Positions 40,992 through 49,177 of a stretch of 64,000 bases of DNA are shown piece after piece; position 1 is the first letter of the stretch; every line of letters starts with the position of its first letter. This stretch comes from Advenella sp048381675 (GTDB taxonomy: Bacteria > Pseudomonadota > Gammaproteobacteria > Burkholderiales > Burkholderiaceae_B). Position numbers and translations under genes: made by a program. The notes under the pieces are model-generated. The model saw nothing but the letters and a program-made list of their open reading frames with translations, was not told the origin of the DNA and did not search any database. Location of the stretch: NCBI RefSeq assembly GCF_048381675.1, contig NZ_JBLWIS010000003.1, positions 1 to 64,000 on the forward strand, written 5' to 3'.

Positions 40992-42046
40992 AACAGTTTT
41001 CCGTCTTCACCTCGTGAAGGGGGCTGCAGCCCCAGGTGGCGCCAGGTGGTTAGGGTGGCAATTCGCCCGCGTGGGGTTCTTTGCAGGTAACCGTGCTGGA
41101 TTAAATAAGGTTCAATCACATCTTCAATTGTGTCGCGCTCTTCGCCAATGGCAGCGGCCAGGTTATCAACCCCAACCGGGCCACCATCAAATTTATGAAT
41201 AATCGTATCCAGCAATTTGCGATCCATCAGGTCAAGGCCTTGCGGATCAACCTCCAGCATGCTTAAGGCGGCACTGGCCGACTCAACGGTAACCACACCA
41301 TCCGATTTGACATCGGCATAATCGCGTACCCGGCGCAGCAGGCGGTTGGCAATCCGGGGGGTACCCCGGGCACGACGGGCAATTTCCCGGGCCCCGTCTT
41401 CAGTCATGGTGGTGTTCAGCAAAGCGGCACTGCGGCTGACAATTTGAGTCAGGTCTTCGGTGTTGTAGAATTCGAGCCGGGAAACAATCCCGAAGCGGTC
41501 GCGCAAGGGGTTGGTCAGCATGCCTGCCCGGGTTGTGGCGCCTACCAGGGTAAAGGGTTGCAAATCTATCTTGACGCTGCGTGCGGCCGGGCCTTCTCCG
41601 ATCAGGATATCAATCTGGAAGTCTTCCAGGGCAGGGTAAAGAATTTCTTCAACCACTGGAGACAGGCGATGAATTTCATCAATGAAAAGTACGTCGTTTT
41701 TTTCAAGGTTGGTTAGCATGGCAGCCAGGTCGCCGGGACGTTCAAGTACCGGCCCCGAGGTTTGCCTTAACTGGGAGCCCATTTCATGGGCAATAATATG
41801 GGCAAGCGTGGTTTTGCCCAGCCCCGGAGGGCCGAACAGCAGGACGTGATCCAGGGATTCCTGACGTTTGCGGGCCGCCGTGATGAAAATTTCAAGCTGT
41901 TCGCGAACCCGGTGCTGGCCGGTATATTCGGCCAGGGATTTGGGACGCAGGGCGCGTTCAACCGATTCCTCATTGGGTGAGGTGGCTTGTGGGGAAACAA
42001 TCCTGGCGGGAGGACTGCTGGATAAGGAATCGTTGAAAATGGCCAT
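40988..42046 (-). CDS. ruvB: Holliday junction branch-migration ATPase RuvB
   Basis: Hexameric motor that drives branch migration with RuvA. 352 aa from ATG 42046. Walker A GPPGLGKTTLAHI, Walker B VLFIDEIHRL, the sensor block GATTRAGMLTNPLRDRFGI, arginine finger region and C-terminal winged helix (RTPRGRIATLTTWRHLGL) are all present. The longer in-frame extension to 42115 would run through the SOS-box region and is rejected. Unusually it is not next to ruvA: a three-gene TRAP operon intervenes. It has its own LexA-type box 57 bp upstream. Confidence 0.96.
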   Translation of the reverse strand: MAIFNDSLSSSPPARIVSPQATSPNEESVERALRPKSLAEYTGQHRVREQLEIFITAARKRQESLDHVLLFGPPGLGKTTLAHIIAHEMGSQLRQTSGPVLERPGDLAAMLTNLEKNDVLFIDEIHRLSPVVEEILYPALEDFQIDILIGEGPAARSVKIDLQPFTLVGATTRAGMLTNPLRDRFGIVSRLEFYNTEDLTQIVSRSAALLNTTMTEDGAREIARRARGTPRIANRLLRRVRDYADVKSDGVVTVESASAALSMLEVDPQGLDLMDRKLLDTIIHKFDGGPVGVDNLAAAIGEERDTIEDVIEPYLIQHGYLQRTPRGRIATLTTWRHLGLQPPSRGEDGKLF

Positions 42047-42068
42047 GGTCGAGCTGCGCAATAATGGA

Positions 42069-42130
42069 AAAAGACATCGCTGTATTGTAATCTCTTTTGG
42101 AGACTGTATGTCCATACAGCGATGTCTTTT
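42069..42130 (-). repeat. 17-bp inverted repeat spanning the ruvB upstream region
   Basis: AAAAGACATCGCTGTAT at 42069-42085 is perfectly inverted as ATACAGCGATGTCTTTT at 42114-42130, with a 28-nt spacer. On the minus strand it lies after dctM, and its second arm is followed by TTTTTCC, so it can act as the dctM terminator. A LexA-type box at 42104-42119 overlaps its right arm and offers an alternative, mutually exclusive pairing. Confidence 0.7.
42104..42119 (-). promoter_or_regulatory. LexA-type SOS box upstream of ruvB
   Basis: CTGTATGTCCATACAG matches the CTGT-N8-ACAG LexA consensus of gammaproteobacteria and many betaproteobacteria, with symmetric AT/GTCC/AT flanks. It lies 57 bp before the ruvB start codon. 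A possible minus-strand promoter (TGGACA, then TACAAT after 19 nt) overlaps it. Control of ruvB by LexA is well established in E. coli. Confidence 0.75.
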
Positions 42131-42174
42131 GTGCAGAGTTGGCCAAATGTTGCCATAAGGCCTTTCATCAAGGC

Positions 42175-43449
42175 TTAGCGATAGGCCAGGTCACGCAGCA
42201 CCAGGGTAATCTCAGGTACATAAGTGATGATCATCAGGCACAATACCGTGACGCCCACAAAGGGTATCAGAGGTTTGATGAGCTTTTCAATGGGCAGTTT
42301 GGCCACCGTGCAGGCAGCAAACAGGTTCACGCCAAACGGCGGGGTAATCATGCCAAGGGCCAGGTTAACCACCATGATGATCCCGAAGTGGGTCGGGTCA
42401 ACCCCAAACTTGATTGCAACCGGAAGCAGCAACGGGGCCAGCACCACGATAGAGGCTGAAGTTTCAATGAACATACCAATAAAGAACAGGGCAATGTTCA
42501 CGCCCAGCAGGAAGCTGACTTTGTCGCTGAACAGCATGCCAAGCCATTCGCCCAGCGCATTGGGTACGCCGGCACGGTTAAGCAGGAAGCCGAAAAGGCC
42601 GGCATTGGCAATCACGAACATGATGACGGCCGTGGCAATCACGGTTTTGCGGAACGTTTCCGACAGCTGGCCAAAACCAATCGTGCGATAAATGAAAATA
42701 CTTACGATCAGGGCATAAACTACGGCCACTACCGATGCTTCGGTAGGGGTAAAGATGCCGCCATAAATGCCGCCCAGAATAATCACAGGCATGAGTAGCG
42801 CCAGCCATGCCTGCTTGAAGGATTCCCAGATGCCCAGACGGCCTTCGCCATCATTCTTGCCATAGCCATGGCGTTTGGCATATAGCCATACATAAATAAC
42901 CAGGGCAAAAGCAATTAGCATGCCTGGCAGGATACCGGCAATGAAGAGCTCACCCACATCGGTTTCGGTGGAAACTGCAAACAAAATCATGGGAACCGAT
43001 GGTGGAATAATAACCCCCAGTTCGGCAGCGGTCGCCTGCAAAGAGGCGGCAAATGGCTTGGGATAGCCGTGCTTGACCATCGCGGGAATTAAAATGGCAC
43101 CTACGGCAAAGGTGGTGGCCACACTTGAGCCGGCAACCGCGGCAAAGATCATGCAGGTAATCACGCAACTGCACGCCAGACCACCTTGCATATTGCCCAC
43201 CAGGCTTTTGGCGAAATTGACCATCCTGGTGGATATGCCACCCGCTTCCATGAGGTTGCCGGCCAGAATGAAGAAGGGAATGGCCACCAGCGGGTAAGAG
43301 TCTAGCGAGGCGTAAATTTTCTGGGCGATAACCAGCCAGTTAATGCCCGCAACCTGGACGCCGATAAGGCTGGCAAGGCCGATGGAAATGGCTACTGGTA
43401 CTGTCAGGGCAAAGAACAGTAGCATTGAAAGAATCATTAATTGAGACAT
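42175..43449 (-). CDS. dctM: TRAP transporter large permease DctM
   Basis: Large membrane subunit of a tripartite ATP-independent transporter, 424 aa with about twelve hydrophobic segments. It starts MSQLMILSMLLFFALTVPVAISIGLASLIGV. The family block GNSSVATTFAVGAILIPAM appears here as AGSSVATTFAVGAILIPAMVKHGYPKPFAASLQATAAELGVIIPPSVPMILFAVSTETDVGELFIAG. The next in-frame codon upstream (43485) would run into dctQ and is disfavoured. The substrate is probably a C4-dicarboxylate or another carboxylate. Confidence 0.94.
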   Translation of the reverse strand: MSQLMILSMLLFFALTVPVAISIGLASLIGVQVAGINWLVIAQKIYASLDSYPLVAIPFFILAGNLMEAGGISTRMVNFAKSLVGNMQGGLACSCVITCMIFAAVAGSSVATTFAVGAILIPAMVKHGYPKPFAASLQATAAELGVIIPPSVPMILFAVSTETDVGELFIAGILPGMLIAFALVIYVWLYAKRHGYGKNDGEGRLGIWESFKQAWLALLMPVIILGGIYGGIFTPTEASVVAVVYALIVSIFIYRTIGFGQLSETFRKTVIATAVIMFVIANAGLFGFLLNRAGVPNALGEWLGMLFSDKVSFLLGVNIALFFIGMFIETSASIVVLAPLLLPVAIKFGVDPTHFGIIMVVNLALGMITPPFGVNLFAACTVAKLPIEKLIKPLIPFVGVTVLCLMIITYVPEITLVLRDLAYR

Positions 43450-43490
43450 AAAATTAACCTGAATATTAAGCGGTAACGAATGCAATGACC

Positions 43491-43988
43491 CTACAGGGGG
43501 GCGATTTCATCGTTGGATTCAGCAGACCCTTGTGACCAGTGAACAATCACGGCAATCAGGGCCAGAAATGAGCCGATGGGAATGGCGGCATAAATCCAGG
43601 CAATACTGAATTCCAGGCCTGCAATGGTCTGGAAGCGGAACCGATAGGCAGCCATGCAGCCAACCCAGGTCAGGATACCCAGGAAGGTGCTGGTAATAAT
43701 CATTACCAGGGTGGACAGCCAGCGTTTGTGTTTTTCATTTAGGGCATTTTCAAGCATTTCCACTTTAAGCATGGCGCCTTGGCGGCAGGCCAGTACCAGT
43801 CCCAGCAATACCACCCAAATGATGGCGCAGCGCGTCCAGACTTCGGTCCAGTCGGCGGGTGATTCAAAGACAAAGCGGCTGACAACTTGATGGAATGAGG
43901 CAATTACGGCAGATAGAAGCAGCAATTGCGCCATTATGGACACCAGTCTGAAGACAGACTTGTCCAGTAATAGAGTGAGCGATTTCAT
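43491..43988 (-). CDS. dctQ: TRAP transporter small permease DctQ
   Basis: 165-aa four-helix membrane protein. The DctQ block FESPADWTEVWTRCAIIWVVLLGLVLACRQGAMLKVEMLEN (about 37-77) shows the conserved W-EE-type region. It pairs with DctM. A hairpin lies between it and dctP upstream, and dctM follows after 41 nt. Confidence 0.9.
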   Translation of the reverse strand: MKSLTLLLDKSVFRLVSIMAQLLLLSAVIASFHQVVSRFVFESPADWTEVWTRCAIIWVVLLGLVLACRQGAMLKVEMLENALNEKHKRWLSTLVMIITSTFLGILTWVGCMAAYRFRFQTIAGLEFSIAWIYAAIPIGSFLALIAVIVHWSQGSAESNDEIAPL

Positions 43989-44004
43989 GGCAATTTGAAG
44001 AGTT

Positions 44005-44030
44005 GGGGCTGAAAAAAAACATTCAGCCCC
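44005..44030 (-). terminator. Stem-loop between dctP and dctQ
   Basis: GGGGCTGAA at 44005-44013 pairs with TTCAGCCCC at 44022-44030 around an 8-nt loop. It lies directly after the binding-protein gene, like the stem-loop after the ABC binding-protein gene at 13498. It probably stabilises dctP mRNA or partly terminates before dctQM. Confidence 0.6.
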
Positions 44031-44047
44031 GCAGGAAAAGAAAAAAC

Positions 44048-45031
44048 TTATTTTGTATTCTGGATAGATTCAATCAGTTCTTTCGAGAATTTCTTGTGGA
44101 ATTCAGGATAGACAGTGTGAACAATTTTGGCAAATTCGGCACGGTCAACGTCCTGGGTAATTTCCATGCCTTCCTTGGTTAGTGTTTCAAGTCCTGATTT
44201 TTCCACATTGTCAACGAAATCGCGCATGGCCTGGGCAGCCGCCATGCCTGCTTCTTTAAGCTTTGCCTTGTCTTCGTCGGACATGCTGTCATAAACCATT
44301 GGGGATACGACAATCACGGCAGGACCATATACGTGTCCGGTCAGGGACAGGTATTTTTGTTGGGAAGACAGTTTGGCTGAGACAATCACGGAAAGCGGGT
44401 TTTCCTGGCCATCAATAGTGCCTTGCTGCAGGGCGGTTTGCACTTCAGGCCAAGCCATTGGCGTGGGCAGCATGCCCAGTTCCTTGAAGGCGGTAATATG
44501 GATCGGGTTTTCGGTGGTGCGGATTTTCAGGCCTTTCAGGTCTGCCGGTGTCTTGACCGCGTGTTTGCTGTTGGTCAAATGACGGAAGCCTTGTTCACCC
44601 CATGCCAGGGCAACCAAACCACGTTTGGGGAATTCGGCCAGCAGTTTGCTGCCAATCTCGCCATCCAGTACTTTGCGTGCATGCTCCAGGTCACGGAACA
44701 GGAAAGGAATATCAAATACACCGGTTTGTGGCACAAAGTTCAGGGTCGCACCGGTGGATAAAATCGCGGCATCTACGGTACCGATTTGCAGGCCTTCAAT
44801 AACTTCACGCTCACCGCCCAAGGCGCTGTTGGCAAATTGTTCAATTTTGATTTCACCGTTGGTGCTTTTGCCAATGGCTTTTTCAAAAGCATTGGCACCG
44901 GCACCATAGTGGGAGTCTTTGGACAGGGCATAAGCCATTTTCAGGGTTTGCTCGGCCATGGCTGCGCTTGAAAAACACAGGCTGCCAATAGCGGTGGCTA
45001 GAAGAACTTTTTTAAACCATTGAGGACGCAT
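44048..45031 (-). CDS. dctP: TRAP transporter substrate-binding protein DctP
   Basis: Periplasmic receptor of the TRAP transporter, 327 aa, with a signal peptide ending SSAAMA before EQTLKMAYALSKDSHYG. The conserved arginine region KGLKIRTTENPIHITAFKELGMLPTPMAWPEVQTALQQGTIDGQENPLSVI (about 146-196) contains the carboxylate-binding Arg typical of the family. It begins only 38 nt after the ruvA stop on the same strand with no terminator between, so it may be partly cotranscribed with ruvCA. Confidence 0.94.
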   Translation of the reverse strand: MRPQWFKKVLLATAIGSLCFSSAAMAEQTLKMAYALSKDSHYGAGANAFEKAIGKSTNGEIKIEQFANSALGGEREVIEGLQIGTVDAAILSTGATLNFVPQTGVFDIPFLFRDLEHARKVLDGEIGSKLLAEFPKRGLVALAWGEQGFRHLTNSKHAVKTPADLKGLKIRTTENPIHITAFKELGMLPTPMAWPEVQTALQQGTIDGQENPLSVIVSAKLSSQQKYLSLTGHVYGPAVIVVSPMVYDSMSDEDKAKLKEAGMAAAQAMRDFVDNVEKSGLETLTKEGMEITQDVDRAEFAKIVHTVYPEFHKKFSKELIESIQNTK

Positions 45032-45069
45032 ATTATTTCCTTGAAACTTGATAATGTAAATTTAATAAA

Positions 45070-45642
45070 TTATTTTGCTAATGATTTCAAAGCCATTCTG
45101 ATGCCTTCTGAAACGGTAATTTCAACCGGCAAGGTTTTAAGCGCAGCTTGTGACTCCCGCTCTGAATATCCCAATGCGATCAGGGCATTGAGGATATCGG
45201 TTTGACTATGGTTGACTGGATTGGTTGGTGTGGAGTGAGTATCTCCCAGTTTGCCGCGCAGTTCAAGCAAAAGGCGCTCGGCGGTTTTTTTGCCGATGCC
45301 CGGGACCTTGAGCAGTAATGTGGCATCCTGGTTGGCGATACAGGATGCCAGGTCACTCACACTCATGCCCGAAAGCACAGCAAGGGCAGTGCGTGAACCG
45401 ATGCCGCTGACTTTGATCAGGGCCCGGAAAGTACTTCTTTCTGTTGCATGCAGGAATCCAAACAGGGTATGGGCATCTTCCCGGACCGCCAAATGCGTGA
45501 ACAGAGTCACTTTGGCACCCAGTTCAGGCAAGTCGTACAGGGTACTCATGGGAACATCTATATCATAGCCAACACCATTGACATCCAGGCAGACAGTGGG
45601 GGGCAGTTTTTCGATAAGGGTTCCGGTAAGACGTCCGATCAT
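45070..45642 (-). CDS. ruvA: Holliday junction helicase subunit RuvA
   Basis: Tetrameric Holliday-junction-binding protein, 190 aa from ATG 45642 (MIGRLTGTLIEKLPPTVCLDVNGVGYDI). It has two helix-hairpin-helix motifs (IKVSGIGSRTALAVLSG and LLKVPGIGKKTAERLLLEL) and a C-terminal RuvB-contacting domain after a short linker. Follows ruvC with a 22-nt gap. Its natural partner ruvB is 3 kb away beyond the TRAP operon. Confidence 0.96.
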   Translation of the reverse strand: MIGRLTGTLIEKLPPTVCLDVNGVGYDIDVPMSTLYDLPELGAKVTLFTHLAVREDAHTLFGFLHATERSTFRALIKVSGIGSRTALAVLSGMSVSDLASCIANQDATLLLKVPGIGKKTAERLLLELRGKLGDTHSTPTNPVNHSQTDILNALIALGYSERESQAALKTLPVEITVSEGIRMALKSLAK

Positions 45643-45664
45643 GATAATGCAATATAAAAAAAGG

Positions 45665-46210
45665 TTAACCAATCAGCCTGCCAGCCCGCATGCGGGACTT
45701 ATGGCTTAGTTGCCCTGCTTCATGGGATTTGAGTTTTTGTGACAGGGGATTGGCATGGGCATGGCAGATGGCACAGGCCAGGGCGTCGGCCGAGTCAGGT
45801 GCAGGCAAGCCATTTAAGGATAATAAATACTGAACCATTAATTGCACCTGTTCTTTTTTGGCGTGTCCATTGCCCACCACCGCTTTCTTGATTTGCAGGG
45901 CCGTGTACTCGCTGACATTCAGGTTGCTGTCCGCCAGCGCGCACATGGCTGCCCCGCGTGCCTGTCCGAGCAAGAGCGTGGATACCGGGTTGGTATTGAC
46001 AAACACTTTTTCCAGCGCGGAATCATCGGGCCGATGGGTCTGGATAATTTCACGGATATTATCCAGGATGGCCTTAAGGCGCTGGTGCAGGGGCAGTTCT
46101 GTGGGAACGACAATGGTCCCGCTGGCCACATAGTGAATGCGCATACCGCTGGCTTCAATCACACCGAAACCGGTGCGACGAAGGCCAGGATCAATGCCAA
46201 GTATGCGCAT
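45665..46210 (-). CDS. ruvC: Holliday junction endonuclease RuvC
   Basis: 181-aa resolvase cutting Holliday junctions. Catalytic acidic residues are visible: Asp7 in MRILGIDPGLRRTGFGV, Glu66 in SALEKVFVNTNP, and the C-terminal aspartates in APDSADALACAICHAH. The stop lies 22 nt before the ruvA start. It follows purH with a 6-nt gap on the same strand, so ruvC, ruvA and purH are likely one transcript. Confidence 0.96.
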   Translation of the reverse strand: MRILGIDPGLRRTGFGVIEASGMRIHYVASGTIVVPTELPLHQRLKAILDNIREIIQTHRPDDSALEKVFVNTNPVSTLLLGQARGAAMCALADSNLNVSEYTALQIKKAVVGNGHAKKEQVQLMVQYLLSLNGLPAPDSADALACAICHAHANPLSQKLKSHEAGQLSHKSRMRAGRLIG

Positions 46211-46216
46211 TGCGGA

Positions 46217-47806
46217 TTAGTGGCGGAAGTGGCGGGTGCCGGTAAAGACCATGGCAATACCCTGCTCGTCAGCAGCGGCAATCACCTCATCGTCACGGAT
46301 GCTGCCACCCGGTTGAATGATGCAGTCGGCTCCTGCGGCAACGATGACATCCAGGCCGTCACGGAACGGGAAGAAAGCATCTGAGGCGGCTGCGGAGTTT
46401 TTCAGGGACAGGCCGGCGTTTTCAGCCTTGATGGAGGCGATGCGGGCAGAGTCGATACGGCTCATCTGGCCAGCGCCTACGCCCATGGTCATGCCGTTGG
46501 CACAAAACACGATGGCGTTTGATTTCACGAATTTGGCGACATTCCAGGCAAACAGCAGGTCTTGCATTTGCTGCTCGGTAGGCTGTTTCTTGGTAACCAC
46601 TTTCAGGGCACTGGTATCCAGGTCGAAGGCATCCGGGTCTTGAACCAGCCAGCCACCGCCCACGCGCTTGATGTCAAAGTCATTTTTACCATTGCCCATC
46701 GCAAGTTCAAGCACGCGCACGTTTTTCTTGGCGGCCAGCAATTCCAGTGCTTCGGCAGTGTAAGAAGGTGCCAGCAACACTTCCATGAATTGTTCGCTGA
46801 CGGCTTGTGCTGTGGCCAGGTCTACCGGACGGTTGAAAGCAATGATGCCACCAAAGGCGGAAGTAGGATCTGTTTTGAAGGCTTTTTGGTAAGCGGCAAC
46901 GGCTGACTCGGCAACCGCAACCCCACAAGGATTGGCGTGTTTGACAATCACGCAGGCGGGCGCCTCGAAGGAACGAACACATTCCCAGGCCGCATCGGAA
47001 TCGGCAATGTTGTTATAGGACAGTTCTTTGCCTTGTAACTGGCGATAGCGTCCCAGCAAGCCTTCGGGCGCATTGGGGTCAATGTAGAAGGCAGCAGACT
47101 GGTGCGGGTTTTCGCCGTAACGCAATTCCTGATGTTGCTGGACCTGAACGGTCAGGATAGAAGGCCATTGTTTGCGGGCCGGTTCGGCTGTTTGTGCCGG
47201 TGCGGCATCGGCCAGGCTGCTCAGGTAGTTGGTAATGGCACCGTCGTAAGCCGCGGTGTGGGCATAAACTTTGCTGGCCAGTTTCAGGCGCAGGGCGTAA
47301 GAGGTTTGGCCGTTGGCATCAATTTCCTGCAAGACCTGCGGGTAATCGGCAGGGTCAATCACTACCGTTACGCCACCGGCTTCGGTGCCATGGTTTTTGG
47401 CGGCGGCACGCAGCATGGCAGGGCCACCAATGTCGATGTTTTCAATCGCGTCGGCAAAGTTGCAGCCTGGCTTGGCAATGGTTTCACGGAAAGGATACAG
47501 GTTGACCACCAGCAGATCGATAGGGTCAATATTGTGTTCTTTCATGGTGTTCAGGTGGATCTCGTCATCCCGGCGACCCAGCAGGCCCCCGTGAATCTTG
47601 GGATGCAGGGTTTTGACCCGGCCATCCAGGATCTCGGGAGAACCTGTGTGCTCGGCAACTTCGGTAACGGCAAGGCCTGCTTTTTTCAGCAGGGCGGCCG
47701 TGCCACCGGTGGACAGCAGCTTGATGCCACGTTGTGCAAGTGCTTGAGCAAATTCGACAATGCCGGTTTTATCTGAAACCGAAAGTAAGGCAGTTGAAAG
47801 TTTCAT
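46217..47806 (-). CDS. purH: Bifunctional IMP cyclohydrolase / AICAR transformylase PurH
   Basis: Last two steps of purine synthesis: formyl transfer to AICAR and ring closure to IMP. 529 aa. The N-terminal cyclohydrolase domain runs to about 195 (ALLSVSDKTGIVEFAQALAQRGIKLLSTGGTAALL at 5-40, RVKTLHPKIHGGLLGRRD at about 62-79). The transformylase domain has KHANPCGVAV and the motif SNAIVFCANGMTMGVGAGQMSRIDSA. Position between fis and ruvC is the conserved betaproteobacterial order. Confidence 0.97.
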   Translation of the reverse strand: MKLSTALLSVSDKTGIVEFAQALAQRGIKLLSTGGTAALLKKAGLAVTEVAEHTGSPEILDGRVKTLHPKIHGGLLGRRDDEIHLNTMKEHNIDPIDLLVVNLYPFRETIAKPGCNFADAIENIDIGGPAMLRAAAKNHGTEAGGVTVVIDPADYPQVLQEIDANGQTSYALRLKLASKVYAHTAAYDGAITNYLSSLADAAPAQTAEPARKQWPSILTVQVQQHQELRYGENPHQSAAFYIDPNAPEGLLGRYRQLQGKELSYNNIADSDAAWECVRSFEAPACVIVKHANPCGVAVAESAVAAYQKAFKTDPTSAFGGIIAFNRPVDLATAQAVSEQFMEVLLAPSYTAEALELLAAKKNVRVLELAMGNGKNDFDIKRVGGGWLVQDPDAFDLDTSALKVVTKKQPTEQQMQDLLFAWNVAKFVKSNAIVFCANGMTMGVGAGQMSRIDSARIASIKAENAGLSLKNSAAASDAFFPFRDGLDVIVAAGADCIIQPGGSIRDDEVIAAADEQGIAMVFTGTRHFRH

Positions 47807-47811
47807 GGTGA

Positions 47812-48048
47812 TTAGATTAAGTGATGTGTAATAAGTTTTTTACGCAGGGTATTGCGAGTGATGCCAAGCATTTCAGCCGCCTTGGATTGGTTGCTGTTGG
47901 CTTTTTGCATAACAACTTCAAGCAGGGGTTTTTCGACGCAACTGTTGACCATTTCCCAAAGATTGCTCGGATTGCTGTCACCGAGTTCCTTGAAATACAG
48001 TTCTAGGTTGGTACGGACACACTCTTGAAGATTTTGAGTATTATTCAT
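47812..48048 (-). CDS. fis: DNA-binding protein Fis
   Basis: Small nucleoid protein of 78 aa, shorter than the 98-aa E. coli Fis because of a reduced N-terminal arm. The C-terminal helix-turn-helix is well kept: KANSNQSKAAEMLGITRNTLRKKLITHHL (about 47-75). The dusB-fis linkage is conserved across gamma- and betaproteobacteria. It precedes purH by 5 nt and may be translationally coupled with it. Confidence 0.95.
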   Translation of the reverse strand: MNNTQNLQECVRTNLELYFKELGDSNPSNLWEMVNSCVEKPLLEVVMQKANSNQSKAAEMLGITRNTLRKKLITHHLI

Positions 48049-48103
48049 GGCGTAACGAAATTAGTGGAATTATATTGTTGGAGACAAAAATACAAGGGTA
48101 TTT

Positions 48104-49117
48104 TCAGTGCACCAGGCTGGTTGCCGGTTGCTGCCCTTGGCGGATAATCAACTGATCAAACCATTGCTCTACGGCCGTGTACTGATCATGACTGTTGTCG
48201 ATTCGGTTCATCCTGTCACAAAAAGAGGCTGCTCCGGGCAGTTTGCTTATGTACCAGGCGATATGCTTGCGGGCCGATCGAACCCCGGTGTATTCACCAT
48301 AGAAGGTGTAATGATGATGCAGGTGTTCAAGCAGGACGGCTTTCATATGCCCGTATCCGGGCTTTGGCAGCAATTGGCCGGTATCAAGGAAGTGATTGAT
48401 TTCCCTGAAGATCCAGGGGTTTCCTTGTGCGGCACGGCCAATCATGATGGCATCTGCTTTGGTGTAGTCTAGTACGTATTTTGCTTTGTGGGGATCGGTG
48501 ATATCCCCATTTGCAATTACGGGAATTGAAATTTCGGTCTTGACCTGGGCAATGGTGTCGTATTCTGCCTCTCCGGTGTACAAGTCGCATCTTGTGCGGC
48601 CATGCAGCGTCAAGGCGGCAATGCCCAGGTTTTCGGCCAGGCGGGCTACGCGTACCGCGTTTTTGTTTTCCCGGTCCCAACCGGTTCTTGTTTTAAGCGT
48701 AACCGGCACATTGTAAGGGGTACAAGCCTTGACAACGCTTTCGATGATGTGGGCAACCAGGGTTTCATTGCGCAGTAGCGCAGAGCCGGAGGCAACACTG
48801 CAGACTTTTTTGGCGGGGCAACCCATGTTGATGTCTATGATGCGGGCGCCTTTTTCGATGTTGAAAACGGCGGCTTCAGCCATCATTTCGGGGTCTGCAC
48901 CGGCAATCTGGACGGCAATCGGATCTACCTCGCCTTCATGGTTAAGGCGTCTTGAGGTTTTGACACTGTTCCAGAGCTTTGGGTTGCTGGCGGCCATTTC
49001 CGATACGGCATAACCTGCTCCTAGCCGTTTGCAAAGCTGGCGGAAAGGACGATCGGTCACCCCCGCCATGGGGGCGACAAAAACAGGATTGGGAAGATGC
49101 CAGGGACCGATATGCAT
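48104..49117 (-). CDS. dusB: tRNA-dihydrouridine synthase DusB
   Basis: FMN enzyme reducing uridine (U17 in E. coli) in the tRNA D-loop. 337 aa. FMN-site start PMAGVTDRPFRQLCKRLGAG (15-34), catalytic Cys in NMGCPAKKVCSVASGSALLR, LHGRTRCDLYTGEAEYD and NGDITD all fit DusB. First gene of the dusB-fis-purH-ruvC-ruvA run; fis begins 55 nt further along on the same strand. Confidence 0.96.
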   Translation of the reverse strand: MHIGPWHLPNPVFVAPMAGVTDRPFRQLCKRLGAGYAVSEMAASNPKLWNSVKTSRRLNHEGEVDPIAVQIAGADPEMMAEAAVFNIEKGARIIDINMGCPAKKVCSVASGSALLRNETLVAHIIESVVKACTPYNVPVTLKTRTGWDRENKNAVRVARLAENLGIAALTLHGRTRCDLYTGEAEYDTIAQVKTEISIPVIANGDITDPHKAKYVLDYTKADAIMIGRAAQGNPWIFREINHFLDTGQLLPKPGYGHMKAVLLEHLHHHYTFYGEYTGVRSARKHIAWYISKLPGAASFCDRMNRIDNSHDQYTAVEQWFDQLIIRQGQQPATSLVH

Positions 49118-49177
49118 GCGCAGATTTTAACCAATTTGGCTGTCGCTGAGTAAAAAATGAGCGATTTGCCTGAAAAT

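Noticed and set aside
40988..42115. Longer RuvB starting at 42115
   Set aside because: The additional 23 residues are encoded by the inverted-repeat/SOS region and do not resemble RuvB. ATG 42046 fits family length.
47102..47776. A 224-residue open frame on the plus strand opposite purH
   Set aside because: Entirely antisense to purH, which has complete catalytic motifs. No family resemblance.
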